DNA of 64,000 bases, taken from positions 1-64,000 of the forward strand of contig NZ_KB904167.1 of assembly GCF_000380025.1 (NCBI RefSeq). Direction: 5' to 3'. The DNA is from Streptococcus entericus DSM 14446. Lineage in GTDB: Bacteria > Bacillota > Bacilli > Lactobacillales > Streptococcaceae. Shown here in pieces: positions 25,150 to 34,900 of the stretch (position 1 is its first letter; each line of letters starts with the position of its first letter). The notes under the pieces were generated by a model. The model saw only the letters and a list, made by a program, of their open reading frames with translations, was not told where the DNA came from and made no database searches. Both the position numbers and the translations under genes were made by a program.

Positions 25150-26057
25150 TTTATACGGTAACACTCAACCCTTCCATCGACTTTATCGTTCGGCTGGACA
25201 GCCTGGAGACAGGCAGTGTCAACCGCATGACCAGCGACGATAAGTATGTCGGTGGCAAGGGCATTAACGTCAGCCGCATTCTCCATCGCTTAGGCATAGA
25301 GAGTAAGGCGACAGGCTTTGTCGGTGGCTTTACGGGTGCTTTTATCCGTGATGGCTTGACCGCTGAGGGCATCGCTCACCAGTTTGTCACAGTGGCGGAG
25401 GACACCCGTATCAACGTCAAGATTAAGGCCGACACGGAGACGGAAATCAACGGGGCGGGGCCTGTCATTTCTGCGGACAAGATGGCAGAGCTGGAAAGCC
25501 AGCTTGGTAAGTTGACGGCTGAGGATGTGGTTGTTTTTGCAGGATCTGCACCAGCCAGTCTGGGCAATCAGGTCTATAATCACTTGATTCCGCTGGTGCG
25601 TGAGACCGGTGCACAGGTGGTCTGTGACTTTGAAGGACAGACCTTGCTGGACAGCTTGGCCCATCAGCCGTTGCTTGTCAAGCCAAACAATCATGAGCTG
25701 GAAGCTATTTTTGGGGTAGAACTCAATGGTCTGGACGATGTTGAGCGCTATGCCCGTGAGATTTTGGCCAAGGGTGCTCAAAATGTGATTGTGTCCATGG
25801 CAGGCGACGGTGCGCTGCTCGTGACGCCAGAAGCGGCTTATTTCGCCAAGCCGATCAAGGGTGTGGTGAAAAACTCGGTCGGTGCAGGAGACTCCATGGT
25901 GGCTGGTTTTACAGGGAAGCTGGTTGAGACTGGTGACCCAGTTGAAGCCCTCAAATGGGGTGTCGCCTGTGGCACGGCCACAGCCTTCTCAGATGATTTG
26001 GCTGACATTAACTTTATCGCAGAAACTTATCAAGAAGTAGAGGTAGAAACACGATGA
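25146..26057 (+). CDS. fruK: 1-phosphofructokinase
   Basis: 303 residues of the PfkB ribokinase-like family: VTLNPSIDFIV at the start, GGKGINVSR near 37-45, and the catalytic anion hole NSVGAGDSMVAGF around 245-257. It phosphorylates fructose-1-phosphate to fructose-1,6-bisphosphate. ATGA overlap with fruR and a 4-bp overlap with fruA show tight coupling. Confidence 0.95.
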   Translation: MIYTVTLNPSIDFIVRLDSLETGSVNRMTSDDKYVGGKGINVSRILHRLGIESKATGFVGGFTGAFIRDGLTAEGIAHQFVTVAEDTRINVKIKADTETEINGAGPVISADKMAELESQLGKLTAEDVVVFAGSAPASLGNQVYNHLIPLVRETGAQVVCDFEGQTLLDSLAHQPLLVKPNNHELEAIFGVELNGLDDVERYAREILAKGAQNVIVSMAGDGALLVTPEAAYFAKPIKGVVKNSVGAGDSMVAGFTGKLVETGDPVEALKWGVACGTATAFSDDLADINFIAETYQEVEVETR

Positions 26058-28000
26058 AACTTCAGGATTTACTGAACAAAAATGTCATGTTGCTGGACTT
26101 GCAAGCAACAACAAAAGAAGCAGCCATCGATGAGATGATTGCGAAATTGGTGGAACAAGGTGTGGTGACAGATGCAGACACCTTTAAAACAGGGATCATG
26201 AACCGTGAGGCGCAGATGACAACGGGCCTCGGTGATGGGATTGCCATGCCCCACAGCAAAAATGCTGCAGTTAAGGAGGCGACTGTCCTCTTTGCTAAGT
26301 CAAACAAGGGTGTGGACTATGCATCGCTGGACGGTCAGCCAACGGACTTGTTCTTCATGATTGCAGCGCCAGAAGGGGCAAACGATACCCACTTGGCAGC
26401 TCTTGCAGACCTGTCTAAGTACCTATTGAAAGAGGGCTTTGCGGCAAAACTCCGTCAAGCAGGCTCAGCAGAAGAGGTAGTGGCAGCTTTCAACGCAGAA
26501 GAAGCCGCTGCGACAGCTCCAGCTGACAACCCAGCCCCAGCTAGTCAAGACTTTATCGTAGCGGTCACAGCTTGTACCACTGGGATTGCCCACACCTATA
26601 TGGCAGAAGAGGCTCTTAAAAAAGTAGCGGCTGAGATGGGTGTTGGGATCAAGGTAGAAACCAACGGTGCCTCAGGTGTCGATAACCGCTTGACTGCTGA
26701 GGACATTGCAAATGCCAAAGGGGTTATCATCGCAGCAGATAAGGCAGTGGAGATGGACCGCTTTAACGGTAAACCACTGGTACAACGTCCAGTCGCAGAC
26801 GGTATCAAGAAAACAGAAGAACTCATCACTATCATCTTAGATGGAAAGGCGGACACTTACGTGGCAGCTAATGGTTCACAAACACAGGCGAGCGCTGCAC
26901 CAACTAGCCTTGGTGGTGCCTTCTACAAGCACCTCATGAGCGGGGTGTCTCAAATGCTCCCATTTGTTATCGGTGGCGGCATCATCATCGCCTTGGCCTT
27001 CTTGATCGACGGTGCTCTTGGTGTGCCACAGGATAGTCTGGGTAGTCTTGGTTCTTATAATGAATTAGCAGCCATGTTCATGAAAATCGGTGGGGCAGCC
27101 TTCGGCTTCATGTTGCCACTTCTCGCTGGTTATATTGCTTACTCTATTGCTGAAAAACCAGGTCTAGTTGCTGGTTTCGTGGCGGGTGCCATCGCTAAAG
27201 ACGGTCTGGCTATCGGTAAGATTGAATTTGGTGCAGCAGCAGAAGGTGCTGTACCAGCAGCGGTATCATCAGGTTTCCTCGGTGCCCTTGTCGGTGGTTT
27301 CTTGGCTGGTGCGGTTGTCCTTGGTCTTAAGAAAGCCTTGGCAAACTTGCCAAAATCTCTGGAGGGGATCAAGTCAATCCTTCTCTACCCACTTCTTGGT
27401 GTCTTGATTACTGGTTTCCTCATGTACTTTGTTAATATCCCTATGGCAGCAATTAACGAAGGCATGAACAGCTTCTTGTCAGGTCTTGAAGGCAGCTCTG
27501 CTATTCTCCTCGGTCTTGTCCTTGGGGGCATGATGGCAGTCGATATGGGTGGTCCAGTCAACAAGGCGGCCTACGTCTTTGGTACAGGAACTTTGGCAGC
27601 GACTGTGGCCAACGGTGGTTCTGTAGCGATGGCAGCGGTTATGGCTGGCGGTATGGTGCCACCACTTGCGGTCTTTGTTGCCACTCTCCTTTACAAAAAC
27701 AAGTTCACTGCTGAAGAGCGTAACTCTGGTTTGACCAATATTGTGATGGGGCTGTCCTTCATCACGGAAGGAGCGATTCCGTTCGGTGCAGCTGACCCAG
27801 CGCGTGCGATTCCTAGCTTTGTAGCGGGTTCTGCTCTGGCGGGTGCCTTGGTCGGTCTGTCTGGTATCAAGCTCATGGCGCCACACGGTGGTATCTTCGT
27901 GATTGCTCTTACCAGCAACCCAGTGCTCTACATCGCCTTTATCCTCATTGGAGCTATTGTCTCAGGTATCCTTTACGGTGCTTTGCGTCAGGCAAAATAA
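26054..28000 (+). CDS. fruA: Fructose-specific PTS transporter EIIABC
   Basis: 648 residues in the order EIIA, EIIB, EIIC. The EIIA phospho-histidine lies in IAMPHSK (about residue 67), the EIIB phospho-cysteine in VTACTTGIAHTYMA (about 174), and the EIIC membrane domain runs from about 300 to the end with the TEGAIPFGAADP loop. It imports fructose as fructose-1-phosphate, the substrate of FruK. Codon use is strongly biased toward frequent codons, consistent with high expression. Confidence 0.95.
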   Translation: MKLQDLLNKNVMLLDLQATTKEAAIDEMIAKLVEQGVVTDADTFKTGIMNREAQMTTGLGDGIAMPHSKNAAVKEATVLFAKSNKGVDYASLDGQPTDLFFMIAAPEGANDTHLAALADLSKYLLKEGFAAKLRQAGSAEEVVAAFNAEEAAATAPADNPAPASQDFIVAVTACTTGIAHTYMAEEALKKVAAEMGVGIKVETNGASGVDNRLTAEDIANAKGVIIAADKAVEMDRFNGKPLVQRPVADGIKKTEELITIILDGKADTYVAANGSQTQASAAPTSLGGAFYKHLMSGVSQMLPFVIGGGIIIALAFLIDGALGVPQDSLGSLGSYNELAAMFMKIGGAAFGFMLPLLAGYIAYSIAEKPGLVAGFVAGAIAKDGLAIGKIEFGAAAEGAVPAAVSSGFLGALVGGFLAGAVVLGLKKALANLPKSLEGIKSILLYPLLGVLITGFLMYFVNIPMAAINEGMNSFLSGLEGSSAILLGLVLGGMMAVDMGGPVNKAAYVFGTGTLAATVANGGSVAMAAVMAGGMVPPLAVFVATLLYKNKFTAEERNSGLTNIVMGLSFITEGAIPFGAADPARAIPSFVAGSALAGALVGLSGIKLMAPHGGIFVIALTSNPVLYIAFILIGAIVSGILYGALRQAK

Positions 28001-28006
28001 GCGCTT

Positions 28007-28036
28007 AAACCTCGTCCTTGTGGCGGGGTTTTTATA
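28007..28036 (+). terminator. Terminator of the fru operon
   Basis: aaacctcg-tccttgtgg-cggggttt then T run. A near copy ends the gene at 59554. Confidence 0.85.
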
Positions 28037-28240
28037 TGGTTGAAAAGATTAGCAAAGCCATCAGACCTGACAGACCGGCTACAACTGCTACAAAAAAAGC
28101 TCACCAGTATCTGGGGAGAGCTTCATCAGAGCCTTCGCTTGTCCTACTAATGAATTAGTTTAGAGATAGTTGTAGTAGTTGTCCGCTGTTTCCTTTTTAT
28201 CTTCTTCATTTTTCTCGTTAAATCTTTTCTATCAAGCCAT
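28035..28240 (-). pseudogene. Relic of an LPXTG surface-protein C-terminus
   Basis: The minus strand reads KALMKLSPDTGELF up to a T7 run, then in a shifted frame VAVVAGLSGLMALLIFST and a stop. This looks like a sorting signal (an LPDTGE-like motif plus hydrophobic span) with a frameshift and without the basic tail. Upstream fragments ENEEDKKETADNYYNYL and DSDRAGVTSVTSLYG are broken by stops. Bases 28241-28307 hold nothing else recognisable. No functional protein is expected. Confidence 0.35.
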
Positions 28241-28307
28241 ATAACGATGTAACAGATGTAACACCTGCACGATCACTGTCAGAAAAGCTATTTTGCTCTC
28301 CTTGTGG

Positions 28308-28313
28308 TATAAT
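28308..28313 (+). promoter_or_regulatory. Extended -10 box, six bases from the GNAT start
   Basis: TGTGGTATAAT, then gagacc, then the ATG at 28320. No Shine-Dalgarno. Confidence 0.7.
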
Positions 28314-28319
28314 GAGACC

Positions 28320-28826
28320 ATGAAGATTAGACCTGCAACCCCTGCGGACGCGGCAGCGCTTGTCGCCATTTACGCCCCTTATGTGACAGATACAGCAATC
28401 ACCTTTGAGATTGAGGTGCCTAGCACTGACGATTTCGCCCAGCGAATCCATACCATCAGTCAGCAATTTCCCTATCTCGTCGCTGAAGGTACTGACGGTG
28501 CTTTGCTTGGCTATGCCTACGCTAGTTCCTATAAGAATCGAGCAGCCTATGATTGGACGGTTGAGCTGTCGGTTTATGTTGACCAGACTGTGCGCCATCA
28601 CGGCATTGGCAAAGCGCTTTACGATGAGCTTGAGCGCCAGCTTGTTGCAATGGGTATTGTCAATTTTCTGGCTTGCATTGCTCTACCTAACGAGCCTTCC
28701 ATTGCTTTTCATCTAAAACGTGGTTATGAACAGGTCGCACATTTTAAGGAAGTTGGCTACAAGTTTAACCGATGGCATGATATTGTCTGGTTGCAAAAGC
28801 AGGTTTTGACAAATAAAAATCGTTGA
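28320..28826 (+). CDS. GNAT acetyltransferase of the phosphinothricin/YncA type
   Basis: 168 residues. The N-terminus MKIRPATPADAAALVAIYAPYV and FEIEVPSTDDFAQRI, and the acetyl-CoA loop VRHHGIGKALYDEL (about 98-111), are those of the PAT/Bar/YncA group that N-acetylates amino-acid analogues such as methionine sulfone or phosphinothricin. The frame opens nine codons earlier, inside the promoter, so 28320 is the real start. The -10 box is six bases away and no Shine-Dalgarno exists, so the message is likely leaderless. Confidence 0.82.
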   Translation: MKIRPATPADAAALVAIYAPYVTDTAITFEIEVPSTDDFAQRIHTISQQFPYLVAEGTDGALLGYAYASSYKNRAAYDWTVELSVYVDQTVRHHGIGKALYDELERQLVAMGIVNFLACIALPNEPSIAFHLKRGYEQVAHFKEVGYKFNRWHDIVWLQKQVLTNKNR

Positions 28827-29033
28827 CAATTAATAGTCAAAATGGTAGTGGTGACATCTTTCAGAATGAACCAAAGTTTTTGTCACGCACTACTCTGTTA
28901 TTTTAGTTAACAACTGCTTCGGTACAGACTTGTTGCTGATTTTTGCTCATCTTGTTCGCTACCGTAGCGAAAATCAGACGTGTTCGGTCTTTTTTGCTAG
29001 AATAGAAGGAGCAGAAGAAAAAGGAGGCGTCTT

Positions 29034-30350
29034 ATGACCCATTACGATTTATTGGTTATCGGCTTTGGTAAGGCTGGTAAGACTCTGGCTGGCAAACTGT
29101 CAGCAGCTGGCAAAAAGGTGGCTCTGGTCGAGGAAAATTCGGCTATGTACGGTGGGACCTGCATTAACATCGGCTGTATCCCAACCAAGACCTTGATTGT
29201 GGCAGCTGAGAAGAACTGGGATTTTGCGCAAGCCATGTCCCAAAAAGAAACTGTTGTGACCCGTCTGCGTAACAAGAACGAGGCTGTTCTTAAAGGCGCA
29301 GGTGTTGATCTCTATAATGCCCGTGCCCGCTTTGTTGCAAACAAGACCGTGGAGCTGACGGCTGGTGAGGACAAGGAGCAGTTAACGGCGGATATCATTG
29401 TGATCAATACAGGAGCCAAATCCAATGTCCTGCCGATTCATGGGCTTTTAGATACCGCTGGTGTTTATGACAGCACAGGTATCCAGCAGTTGACTGAGCG
29501 CCCTGAGCGTTTGGGCATCATTGGAGGTGGCAACATCGGTCTCGAGTTCGCTAGCCTTTACAGCAAACTAGGCAGCCAAGTGACTGTTTTTGATGCCGCA
29601 CCGACCATTCTCGGTCGCGATGAGGAAGTGGTCGCTAAGTTGGCTAAGAGCTACCTAGAGGAAGACGGCGTTAGCTTCAAACTCGGTGTCTCGATTTCTG
29701 GGGTGAAAAATAGTGGAGCGGCTGTCCTTGTAACTGCAGATGGGCAAGACTATGCTTTTGATGCTGTTCTCTATGCTACAGGTCGCAAGCCAGCTACTGA
29801 GGATTTGGGTCTTGAGAACACCGCCATCGAACTGACTGAGCGTGGGGCCATTAAGGTAGATGACTACTGCGAGACAACGATTAAAGACATCTACGCTGTC
29901 GGCGATGTCAATGGAGGTCTTCAGTTTACCTACACCTCGTTAGATGATTTCCGTATCGTCTTTGGCAAACTGACCGGCAACGGTGACTACAAACGTAGTG
30001 ATCGCGGTCAGGTACCGACGACTGTCTTTATCGAACCAGCCCTGTCTCGTGTTGGGCTGACCGAAAAAGAGGCTATTGCTGCAGGCTACGAGGTCATCGC
30101 TAATGAATTGCCAGTTGCGAACATGCCACGTGCCCATGTCAACAACGATCTCCGTGGTATTTACAAGGTCGTCGTGGACAAAAAGACCAAGCTTATCCTG
30201 GGAGCGACCCTCTTTGGAGCTGGGTCTCAGGAGATTATTAACCTTATCACCATGGCGATTGACAATAAGATTCCTTACACCTACATCAAGAACCAACTCT
30301 TCACTCATCCAACGATGGCTGAGAACTTGAACGATGTCTTTAATTTCTAA
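29034..30350 (+). CDS. Flavoprotein disulfide reductase, RclA/hypothiocyanite reductase-like
   Basis: 438 residues. FAD-binding LLVIGFGKAGKTLA at the N-terminus, redox disulfide GGTCINIGCIPTK with Cys 43 and 48, NAD(P)H-binding IIGGGNIGLEFASLYSKLGS (about 163-182) and C-terminal dimerisation domain with HPTMAENL. Length and pattern fit the RclA-like branch that includes the pneumococcal hypothiocyanous-acid reductase Har; mercuric reductase and glutathione reductase are longer or differ. Strong Shine-Dalgarno aaggagg. A G-U-rich hairpin (28937-28977, ctgatttttgct with agcgaaaatcag) lies upstream and is unexplained. Confidence 0.85.
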   Translation: MTHYDLLVIGFGKAGKTLAGKLSAAGKKVALVEENSAMYGGTCINIGCIPTKTLIVAAEKNWDFAQAMSQKETVVTRLRNKNEAVLKGAGVDLYNARARFVANKTVELTAGEDKEQLTADIIVINTGAKSNVLPIHGLLDTAGVYDSTGIQQLTERPERLGIIGGGNIGLEFASLYSKLGSQVTVFDAAPTILGRDEEVVAKLAKSYLEEDGVSFKLGVSISGVKNSGAAVLVTADGQDYAFDAVLYATGRKPATEDLGLENTAIELTERGAIKVDDYCETTIKDIYAVGDVNGGLQFTYTSLDDFRIVFGKLTGNGDYKRSDRGQVPTTVFIEPALSRVGLTEKEAIAAGYEVIANELPVANMPRAHVNNDLRGIYKVVVDKKTKLILGATLFGAGSQEIINLITMAIDNKIPYTYIKNQLFTHPTMAENLNDVFNF

Positions 30351-30388
30351 AAAAATGACCACTGACTGAGAAGTTGGTGGTTTTATGG

Positions 30389-30394
30389 TATAAT
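30389..30394 (+). promoter_or_regulatory. Extended -10 box, five bases from the DUF2809 start
   Basis: TATGGTATAAT, then aggct, then the ATG at 30400. No Shine-Dalgarno. Confidence 0.65.
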
Positions 30395-30399
30395 AGGCT

Positions 30400-30768
30400 A
30401 TGCTCATTAACAGAAAAAGTTACTTCTATCTCTTAATCCTGACTATTTTTCTAGGCTTATCATCCAGAAAGCTAGTGGTTTTTCCGGCAGAACTAGGTGA
30501 TGCCCTGTGGGCTATTGCTGTTTATTTGGGTTATCGGCTGATTTTGATGTCAACCAGTCGTCGAACAACAGCTATTATAGCGCTAGTCACTAGTTTTGTG
30601 GTGGAATGGTCCCAACTGTTGACGTGGGACTGGCTTGTTGCTATCAGGCAGACGACACTAGGGCATTTGTTTTTAGGACAAGGCTTCCGCTTTTGGGATT
30701 TAGTCGCCTATGCTGTTGGCATTCTGGCTATTTTTCTGATTGATGATCGACTATTAATAAAGGAGTGA
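30400..30768 (+). CDS. DUF2809 membrane protein
   Basis: 122 residues, mostly hydrophobic with three to four helices. The segment GLSSRKLVVFPAELGDALWAIAVYLGYRL is the DUF2809 signature. Function unknown. The start is given by the closely spaced -10 box, so translation is probably from a leaderless mRNA. Followed after 4 bp by the SGNH hydrolase gene. Confidence 0.75.
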   Translation: MLINRKSYFYLLILTIFLGLSSRKLVVFPAELGDALWAIAVYLGYRLILMSTSRRTTAIIALVTSFVVEWSQLLTWDWLVAIRQTTLGHLFLGQGFRFWDLVAYAVGILAIFLIDDRLLIKE

Positions 30769-30772
30769 CGCA

Positions 30773-31405
30773 GTGATTACCCCAAAAATGGATCAATACT
30801 ACGAGAAAATACGTGACAAGAAGCGGCAAGATTATCGTCGCCTTAACCATCAAACCTTGGTTTATCCTGAATTGATTTTTATCGGGGATTCCATCACCGA
30901 ATGGTTCCCCATTGAGCGTTTGATGGACATCAAGCGTGCTTGGGCTAATCGTGGTAGCGCAGCCTCAACCAGCCAGCACCTTCTGGACCACCTAGCAGTT
31001 CATGTGTTTGGCTCAGCAGTTCGTCAAGTGGTACTTTTGATTGGGACTAACGATATTGGCTATGATTTGCCACGTGAAAAAACGCTTGCTAACGTTCGGG
31101 AGATGATTGGTCAGATTAGGGCGGATTACCCATTAGCGACAGTCTATCTGCTTGAAGTTTTACCAGTGAATGAAGATAAGGTCTATCATCATACCGTGGA
31201 TAATCGGACAAATCAGGCAATCCAAGACCTGAATAAAGGCTATGCTACCTTAGCAGATGACCTAGCGGGTGTGGAGTTAGTGAACACTTACCACTCTTTC
31301 CTGAATGAAGCTGGTCAACTTGCCCCTGATTTAACAAAAGATGGACTACATCTCAGCGAAGCAGGCTATCTTCTCTTAGCGGAGATCCTACAGCAGGTGA
31401 TTTAA
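30773..31405 (+). CDS. SGNH/GDSL-family hydrolase
   Basis: 210 residues, GTG start with Shine-Dalgarno aaggag seven bases upstream. Catalytic blocks: FIGDSITEWF (Ser, about 38), a Gly-containing block (AWANRGSA), LIGTNDIG (Asn) and the Asp-His pair in DGLHLSEAGY near the end. It is an esterase or acylhydrolase; no signal peptide, so probably cytoplasmic. Substrate unknown. Confidence 0.85.
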   Translation: MITPKMDQYYEKIRDKKRQDYRRLNHQTLVYPELIFIGDSITEWFPIERLMDIKRAWANRGSAASTSQHLLDHLAVHVFGSAVRQVVLLIGTNDIGYDLPREKTLANVREMIGQIRADYPLATVYLLEVLPVNEDKVYHHTVDNRTNQAIQDLNKGYATLADDLAGVELVNTYHSFLNEAGQLAPDLTKDGLHLSEAGYLLLAEILQQVI

Positions 31406-31419
31406 CTGAAGGATTGTGG

Positions 31420-31425
31420 TATAAT
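31420..31425 (+). promoter_or_regulatory. Extended -10 box upstream of rpmG
   Basis: TGTGGTATAAT at 31415-31425, about 40 bases before the rpmG ATG. Confidence 0.55.
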
Positions 31426-31466
31426 GAGAAACGCATTTATTCTAGTCAGAAGGAAGTGTAGCAGCC

Positions 31467-31613
31467 ATGCGCATAAAAATCCATCTCAAGTGTAGCCAGT
31501 GCGGCAGTAAAAATTACCTGACCAGTAAAAATAAAACCACTCATCCAGAAAAAATTCAAGTGACAAAATACTGTCCCAAAGAGAGAAAAGTGACCTTACA
31601 TCTTGAATGTTAA
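31467..31613 (+). CDS. rpmG: 50S ribosomal protein L33
   Basis: 48 residues. [19 protein letters not shown] is an L33 start. The C-terminal part has [14 protein letters not shown]. There is a CxxC pair (CSQC) and a single later Cys in the position of the second knuckle (KYCP), plus a terminal Cys, so zinc binding is possible. Found by reading the sequence between SGNH and secG; the order rpmG-secG-rnr-smpB is the standard streptococcal arrangement. A Shine-Dalgarno-like aaggaag lies 10-17 bases upstream. Confidence 0.88.
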   Translation: MRIKIHLKCSQCGSKNYLTSKNKTTHPEKIQVTKYCPKERKVTLHLEC

Positions 31614-31660
31614 GTGAAAATGTGTTAGAATGGTCAAGATGATAGTGGAGGACACACGAG

Positions 31661-31897
31661 ATGTATAGCATTTTACTCACCATTTTACTTGTTTTATCTG
31701 GGCTCTTAGTGGTCGCAATTTTTATGCAACCGCAGAAAAACCCAAGCAGCAACGTTTTCGATAGCAGTGGTTCAGAAGCTCTCTTTGAGCGGACAAAGGC
31801 ACGTGGATTTGAAGCATTTATGCAACGTTTCACGGGAGTTTTGGTCTTTTTCTGGATGGCCATTGCCTTAGTGCTAGCTATTTTATCAAGTAAATAG
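31661..31897 (+). CDS. secG: Preprotein translocase subunit SecG
   Basis: 78 residues with two hydrophobic helices (about 2-20 and 54-75) joined by a polar loop containing MQPQKNPSSN. SecG helps the SecYE channel. Shine-Dalgarno ggagga precedes the ATG. Confidence 0.9.
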   Translation: MYSILLTILLVLSGLLVVAIFMQPQKNPSSNVFDSSGSEALFERTKARGFEAFMQRFTGVLVFFWMAIALVLAILSSK

Positions 31898-31900
31898 TCA

Positions 31901-31936
31901 AGTGAGCTTGTGACGGTTGTCCCAAGCTCTTTTATT
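31901..31936 (+). terminator. Terminator after secG
   Basis: gagcttg and caagctc flank a 12-base loop, followed by ttttatt. Confidence 0.8.
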
Positions 31937-32053
31937 GCTTTGAAAATAGCAGAGCGATGTCCTCTACTGGTTTAAACCTCCCCTGACAGAACAATCAGAC
32001 GGTGTGGTCTGTGAAAAAAGGATACATGATATCAAACATAAGGATTAAAGGAA

Positions 32054-34417
32054 ATGAAAGAACAATTACTAACTTATTTACAGGAGCATGGCAAGTCCAG
32101 TGTCCATCAGCTCGCTGAAGGTCTCGATATGGCGACCTCGGCAGGCTTTCGTGACCTGGTCAAGACCATTTCCAAACTAGAAAGTCAAAGGCTACTTACC
32201 TTCGATGACCAAGGGAACATTGCCCTAAACACTAAGAAACCACAGAGACAGGACATCACCCTCACAGGAATTTTCCGTGCCAATAAGGCAGGTTTTGGTT
32301 TTGTTAGTGTCGATGAGGCAGAAAATGATCTTTTTGTCGGTCGTAATGATGTCGGCCATGCCTTGGATGGTGATACCGTTGAGGTTGCCATCACCAAAGT
32401 CGGCGACCGCCTAAAAGGCACGGCTGCTGAAGCCCGTGTGGTCAAGGTGGTCAAGCGTGCGCTCACAACTGTTGTTGGCAAGGTGATACTTGACACTCAA
32501 CAGCCAGACTACATCGGCTACATGACCAGTAAAAACCAGAAAATCCAGCAACGGATTTACCTCAAGCCAACCTCGCTGGTGCTTGAAGGAACAGAGGTTG
32601 TCAAGGTTGATATTGAGACTTATCCTAGTCGCCAAAATGATTATTTTGTAGCGAGCATTCGTGACATTATCGGTCACGAGGGGGATGTTGGGATTGATGT
32701 CCTAGAGGTGCTAGAGAGCATGGATATTGTGTCCGAGTTCCCAGCAGTTGCACTGGCAGAGGCCGATGCTGTGTCTGATGTACCGCAAGAGAAGGACTAT
32801 GTTGGTCGGGTCGATTTGCGTCAGGAACTGACTTTTACCATCGATGGCGCGGATGCCAAGGACTTGGACGATGCTGTTCACATCAAGCGGTTGGACAACG
32901 GCAACTTCGAGCTGGGGGTTCACATCGCTGATGTGTCCTATTATGTGACTGAAGGGTCCGAGCTGGACAAGGAGGCCCTCAAGCGGGGGACATCAGTCTA
33001 TGTGACTGACCGAGTGGTGCCTATGCTACCAGAACGCCTGTCTAACGGCATTTGCTCCCTCAACCCGCAGGTGGACCGTCTAACCCAGTCGGCCATCATG
33101 GAGATTGACCGTCAGGGGCGCGTGGTTGATTACCAAATCTGCCAGTCAGTCATCAAGACCACCTACCGCATGACCTACACCGACGTTAATGGCATGTTGG
33201 CGGGCGATGAGGCTCTGTTGGAACAGTATCACTTGATTGCTGAGGCGGTTAGGGACATGGCAGAGCTACACAGGATTCTCGAGCAGATGAGGGAGCGTCG
33301 GGGTAGTCTCAACTTTGATACCAGAGAGAGTAAGATTCTCGTTGACGAAAAGGGTCTGCCTCTTGATGTTGTTGTCAGGGAACGTGGGGTTGCTGAGCGC
33401 TTGATTGAGTCCTTCATGCTTGCAGCTAACGAATGCGTGGCCCAGCACTTCAACAAGATCAACCTGCCCTTCATCTATCGGATTCACGAGGAGCCAAAGG
33501 CAGAAAAGTTACAGAAATTCATCGACTATGCTAGCCTTTTTGGGGTTCGGGTTCGAGGAACGGCCAGCAAGATTTCGCAAGAAGCCCTGCAAGATGTTAT
33601 GAAACATATCGAGGGTCAGCCAGGCAGTGATGTGTTATCCATGATGCTGTTGCGCTCTATGCAGCAGGCGAGGTACTCGGCGCACAATCACGGTCATTAT
33701 GGGTTGGCAGCAGCCTTTTACACCCACTTTACCAGCCCCATTCGCCGTTACCCTGACCTCTTGGTGCATCGGTTAATCAGAGAGTACGGTCATTTGACGG
33801 CTGAGCAAGTGGAGCATTTTGAGCAAATCATTCCTGAGATTGCCAGCCAATCATCGGCTTTAGAGCGTCGCGCCATCGATGCGGAGCGAGTGGTTGAAGC
33901 CATGAAGAAAGCTGAGTACATGGAAAAACATGTGGGTGAAGACTTTGAAGGCATCATCTCCAGCGTGGTCAAATTTGGTCTCTTTGTCGAGTTGCCAAAC
34001 ACCATCGAGGGTCTGATTCATGTGACCAATCTCCCAGAATATTATCATTACAACGAACGGACGCTCAGTCTTCATGGGGAAAAATCTGGTGTGGTCTTCC
34101 GTGTTGGTCAGCCCATCAAGGTCAAACTGACCAGGGCGGACAAGGAGACGGGTGATATTGACTTTGACTACCTGCCGAGCGACCTAGATGTTAGGGAAAA
34201 GCCAGCGAAGTCAGACAGAACTAGCCGTGCTAGACGGCAGCATAAAAAGCGTCACGAGGACAAGGGAAGTGACAGCAAGTCTCATCACCTGCGGTCAGGT
34301 AAGGCTGTCATTTCCCAAAAAGAAAGAGAGCAGAAGAAGGGCAAAAAGCTCAAGGACAAGGCTAAGAAAGGAGCAAAGCATGGCAAAGGGGCAGGGAAAC
34401 GTCGTCGCGCAAAATAA
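32054..34417 (+). CDS. rnr: Ribonuclease R
   Basis: 787 residues: N-terminal helix-turn-helix, cold-shock domains, RNB catalytic domain with the aspartate cluster [14 protein letters not shown] (about 268-281), S1 domain ([21 protein letters not shown], about 621) and a Lys/Arg-rich tail. It is a 3'-5' exoribonuclease that degrades structured RNA and works with SmpB/tmRNA in mRNA decay on stalled ribosomes. Shine-Dalgarno aaagga. The tail overlaps the smpB start by 38 bp. Confidence 0.95.
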   Translation: MKEQLLTYLQEHGKSSVHQLAEGLDMATSAGFRDLVKTISKLESQRLLTFDDQGNIALNTKKPQRQDITLTGIFRANKAGFGFVSVDEAENDLFVGRNDVGHALDGDTVEVAITKVGDRLKGTAAEARVVKVVKRALTTVVGKVILDTQQPDYIGYMTSKNQKIQQRIYLKPTSLVLEGTEVVKVDIETYPSRQNDYFVASIRDIIGHEGDVGIDVLEVLESMDIVSEFPAVALAEADAVSDVPQEKDYVGRVDLRQELTFTIDGADAKDLDDAVHIKRLDNGNFELGVHIADVSYYVTEGSELDKEALKRGTSVYVTDRVVPMLPERLSNGICSLNPQVDRLTQSAIMEIDRQGRVVDYQICQSVIKTTYRMTYTDVNGMLAGDEALLEQYHLIAEAVRDMAELHRILEQMRERRGSLNFDTRESKILVDEKGLPLDVVVRERGVAERLIESFMLAANECVAQHFNKINLPFIYRIHEEPKAEKLQKFIDYASLFGVRVRGTASKISQEALQDVMKHIEGQPGSDVLSMMLLRSMQQARYSAHNHGHYGLAAAFYTHFTSPIRRYPDLLVHRLIREYGHLTAEQVEHFEQIIPEIASQSSALERRAIDAERVVEAMKKAEYMEKHVGEDFEGIISSVVKFGLFVELPNTIEGLIHVTNLPEYYHYNERTLSLHGEKSGVVFRVGQPIKVKLTRADKETGDIDFDYLPSDLDVREKPAKSDRTSRARRQHKKRHEDKGSDSKSHHLRSGKAVISQKEREQKKGKKLKDKAKKGAKHGKGAGKRRRAK

Positions 34418-34847
34418 GAAGGCGCGGCATGATTACACGATTGTAGAGACCTATGAGGCAGGGTTGGTGCTGACAGGGACGGAGATTAAGAGTGTCCGTG
34501 CGGCGCGGATCCAGCTCAAGGATGGCTATGTGCAGATCAAGCGAGGGGAGGCTTGGCTGGTCAATGTGCATATCAGCCCCTTTGAGCAGGGCAATATCTG
34601 GAATACCGACCCTGAGCGTACCCGCAAGCTCCTCCTCAAGCGCAAGGAAATCGCGAAGCTGGAGCAGGAGGTCAAGGGCACAGGCATGACCATCGTACCG
34701 CTCAAGGTCTATCTCAAGGATGGCTTTGCCAAGCTCTTAATCGGTTTGGCCAAAGGGAAACACGACTACGACAAGCGTGAGTCCATCAAGCGTCGTGACC
34801 AGGACAGGGATATTAAACGCACCATGAAGAACTTTAATGGACGATAA
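34380..34847 (+). CDS. smpB: SsrA-binding protein SmpB
   Basis: 155 residues from the ATG at 34380 (Shine-Dalgarno aaggag at 34368-34373). Core motifs: [24 protein letters not shown] and [18 protein letters not shown] at the C-terminal tail, which enters the ribosomal decoding centre during trans-translation. A longer frame starts at 34188 inside rnr but is not SmpB-like, so it is rejected. ssrA itself is not in the window. Confidence 0.95.
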   Translation: MAKGQGNVVAQNKKARHDYTIVETYEAGLVLTGTEIKSVRAARIQLKDGYVQIKRGEAWLVNVHISPFEQGNIWNTDPERTRKLLLKRKEIAKLEQEVKGTGMTIVPLKVYLKDGFAKLLIGLAKGKHDYDKRESIKRRDQDRDIKRTMKNFNGR

Positions 34848-34850
34848 ACA

Positions 34851-34886
34851 CAACCCTCTGACAAAGGTCAGAGGGTTGCTCTTTTG
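34851..34886 (+). terminator. Terminator after smpB
   Basis: caaccctctgac-aaag-gtcagagggttg, then ctctttt. Confidence 0.9.
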
Positions 34887-34900
34887 TTGAGGAAAAATAC

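Noticed and set aside
34188..34380. Longer SmpB start at 34188
   Set aside because: The extra 64 codons lie in the rnr tail and are not SmpB-like; 34380 has a Shine-Dalgarno and the family start.
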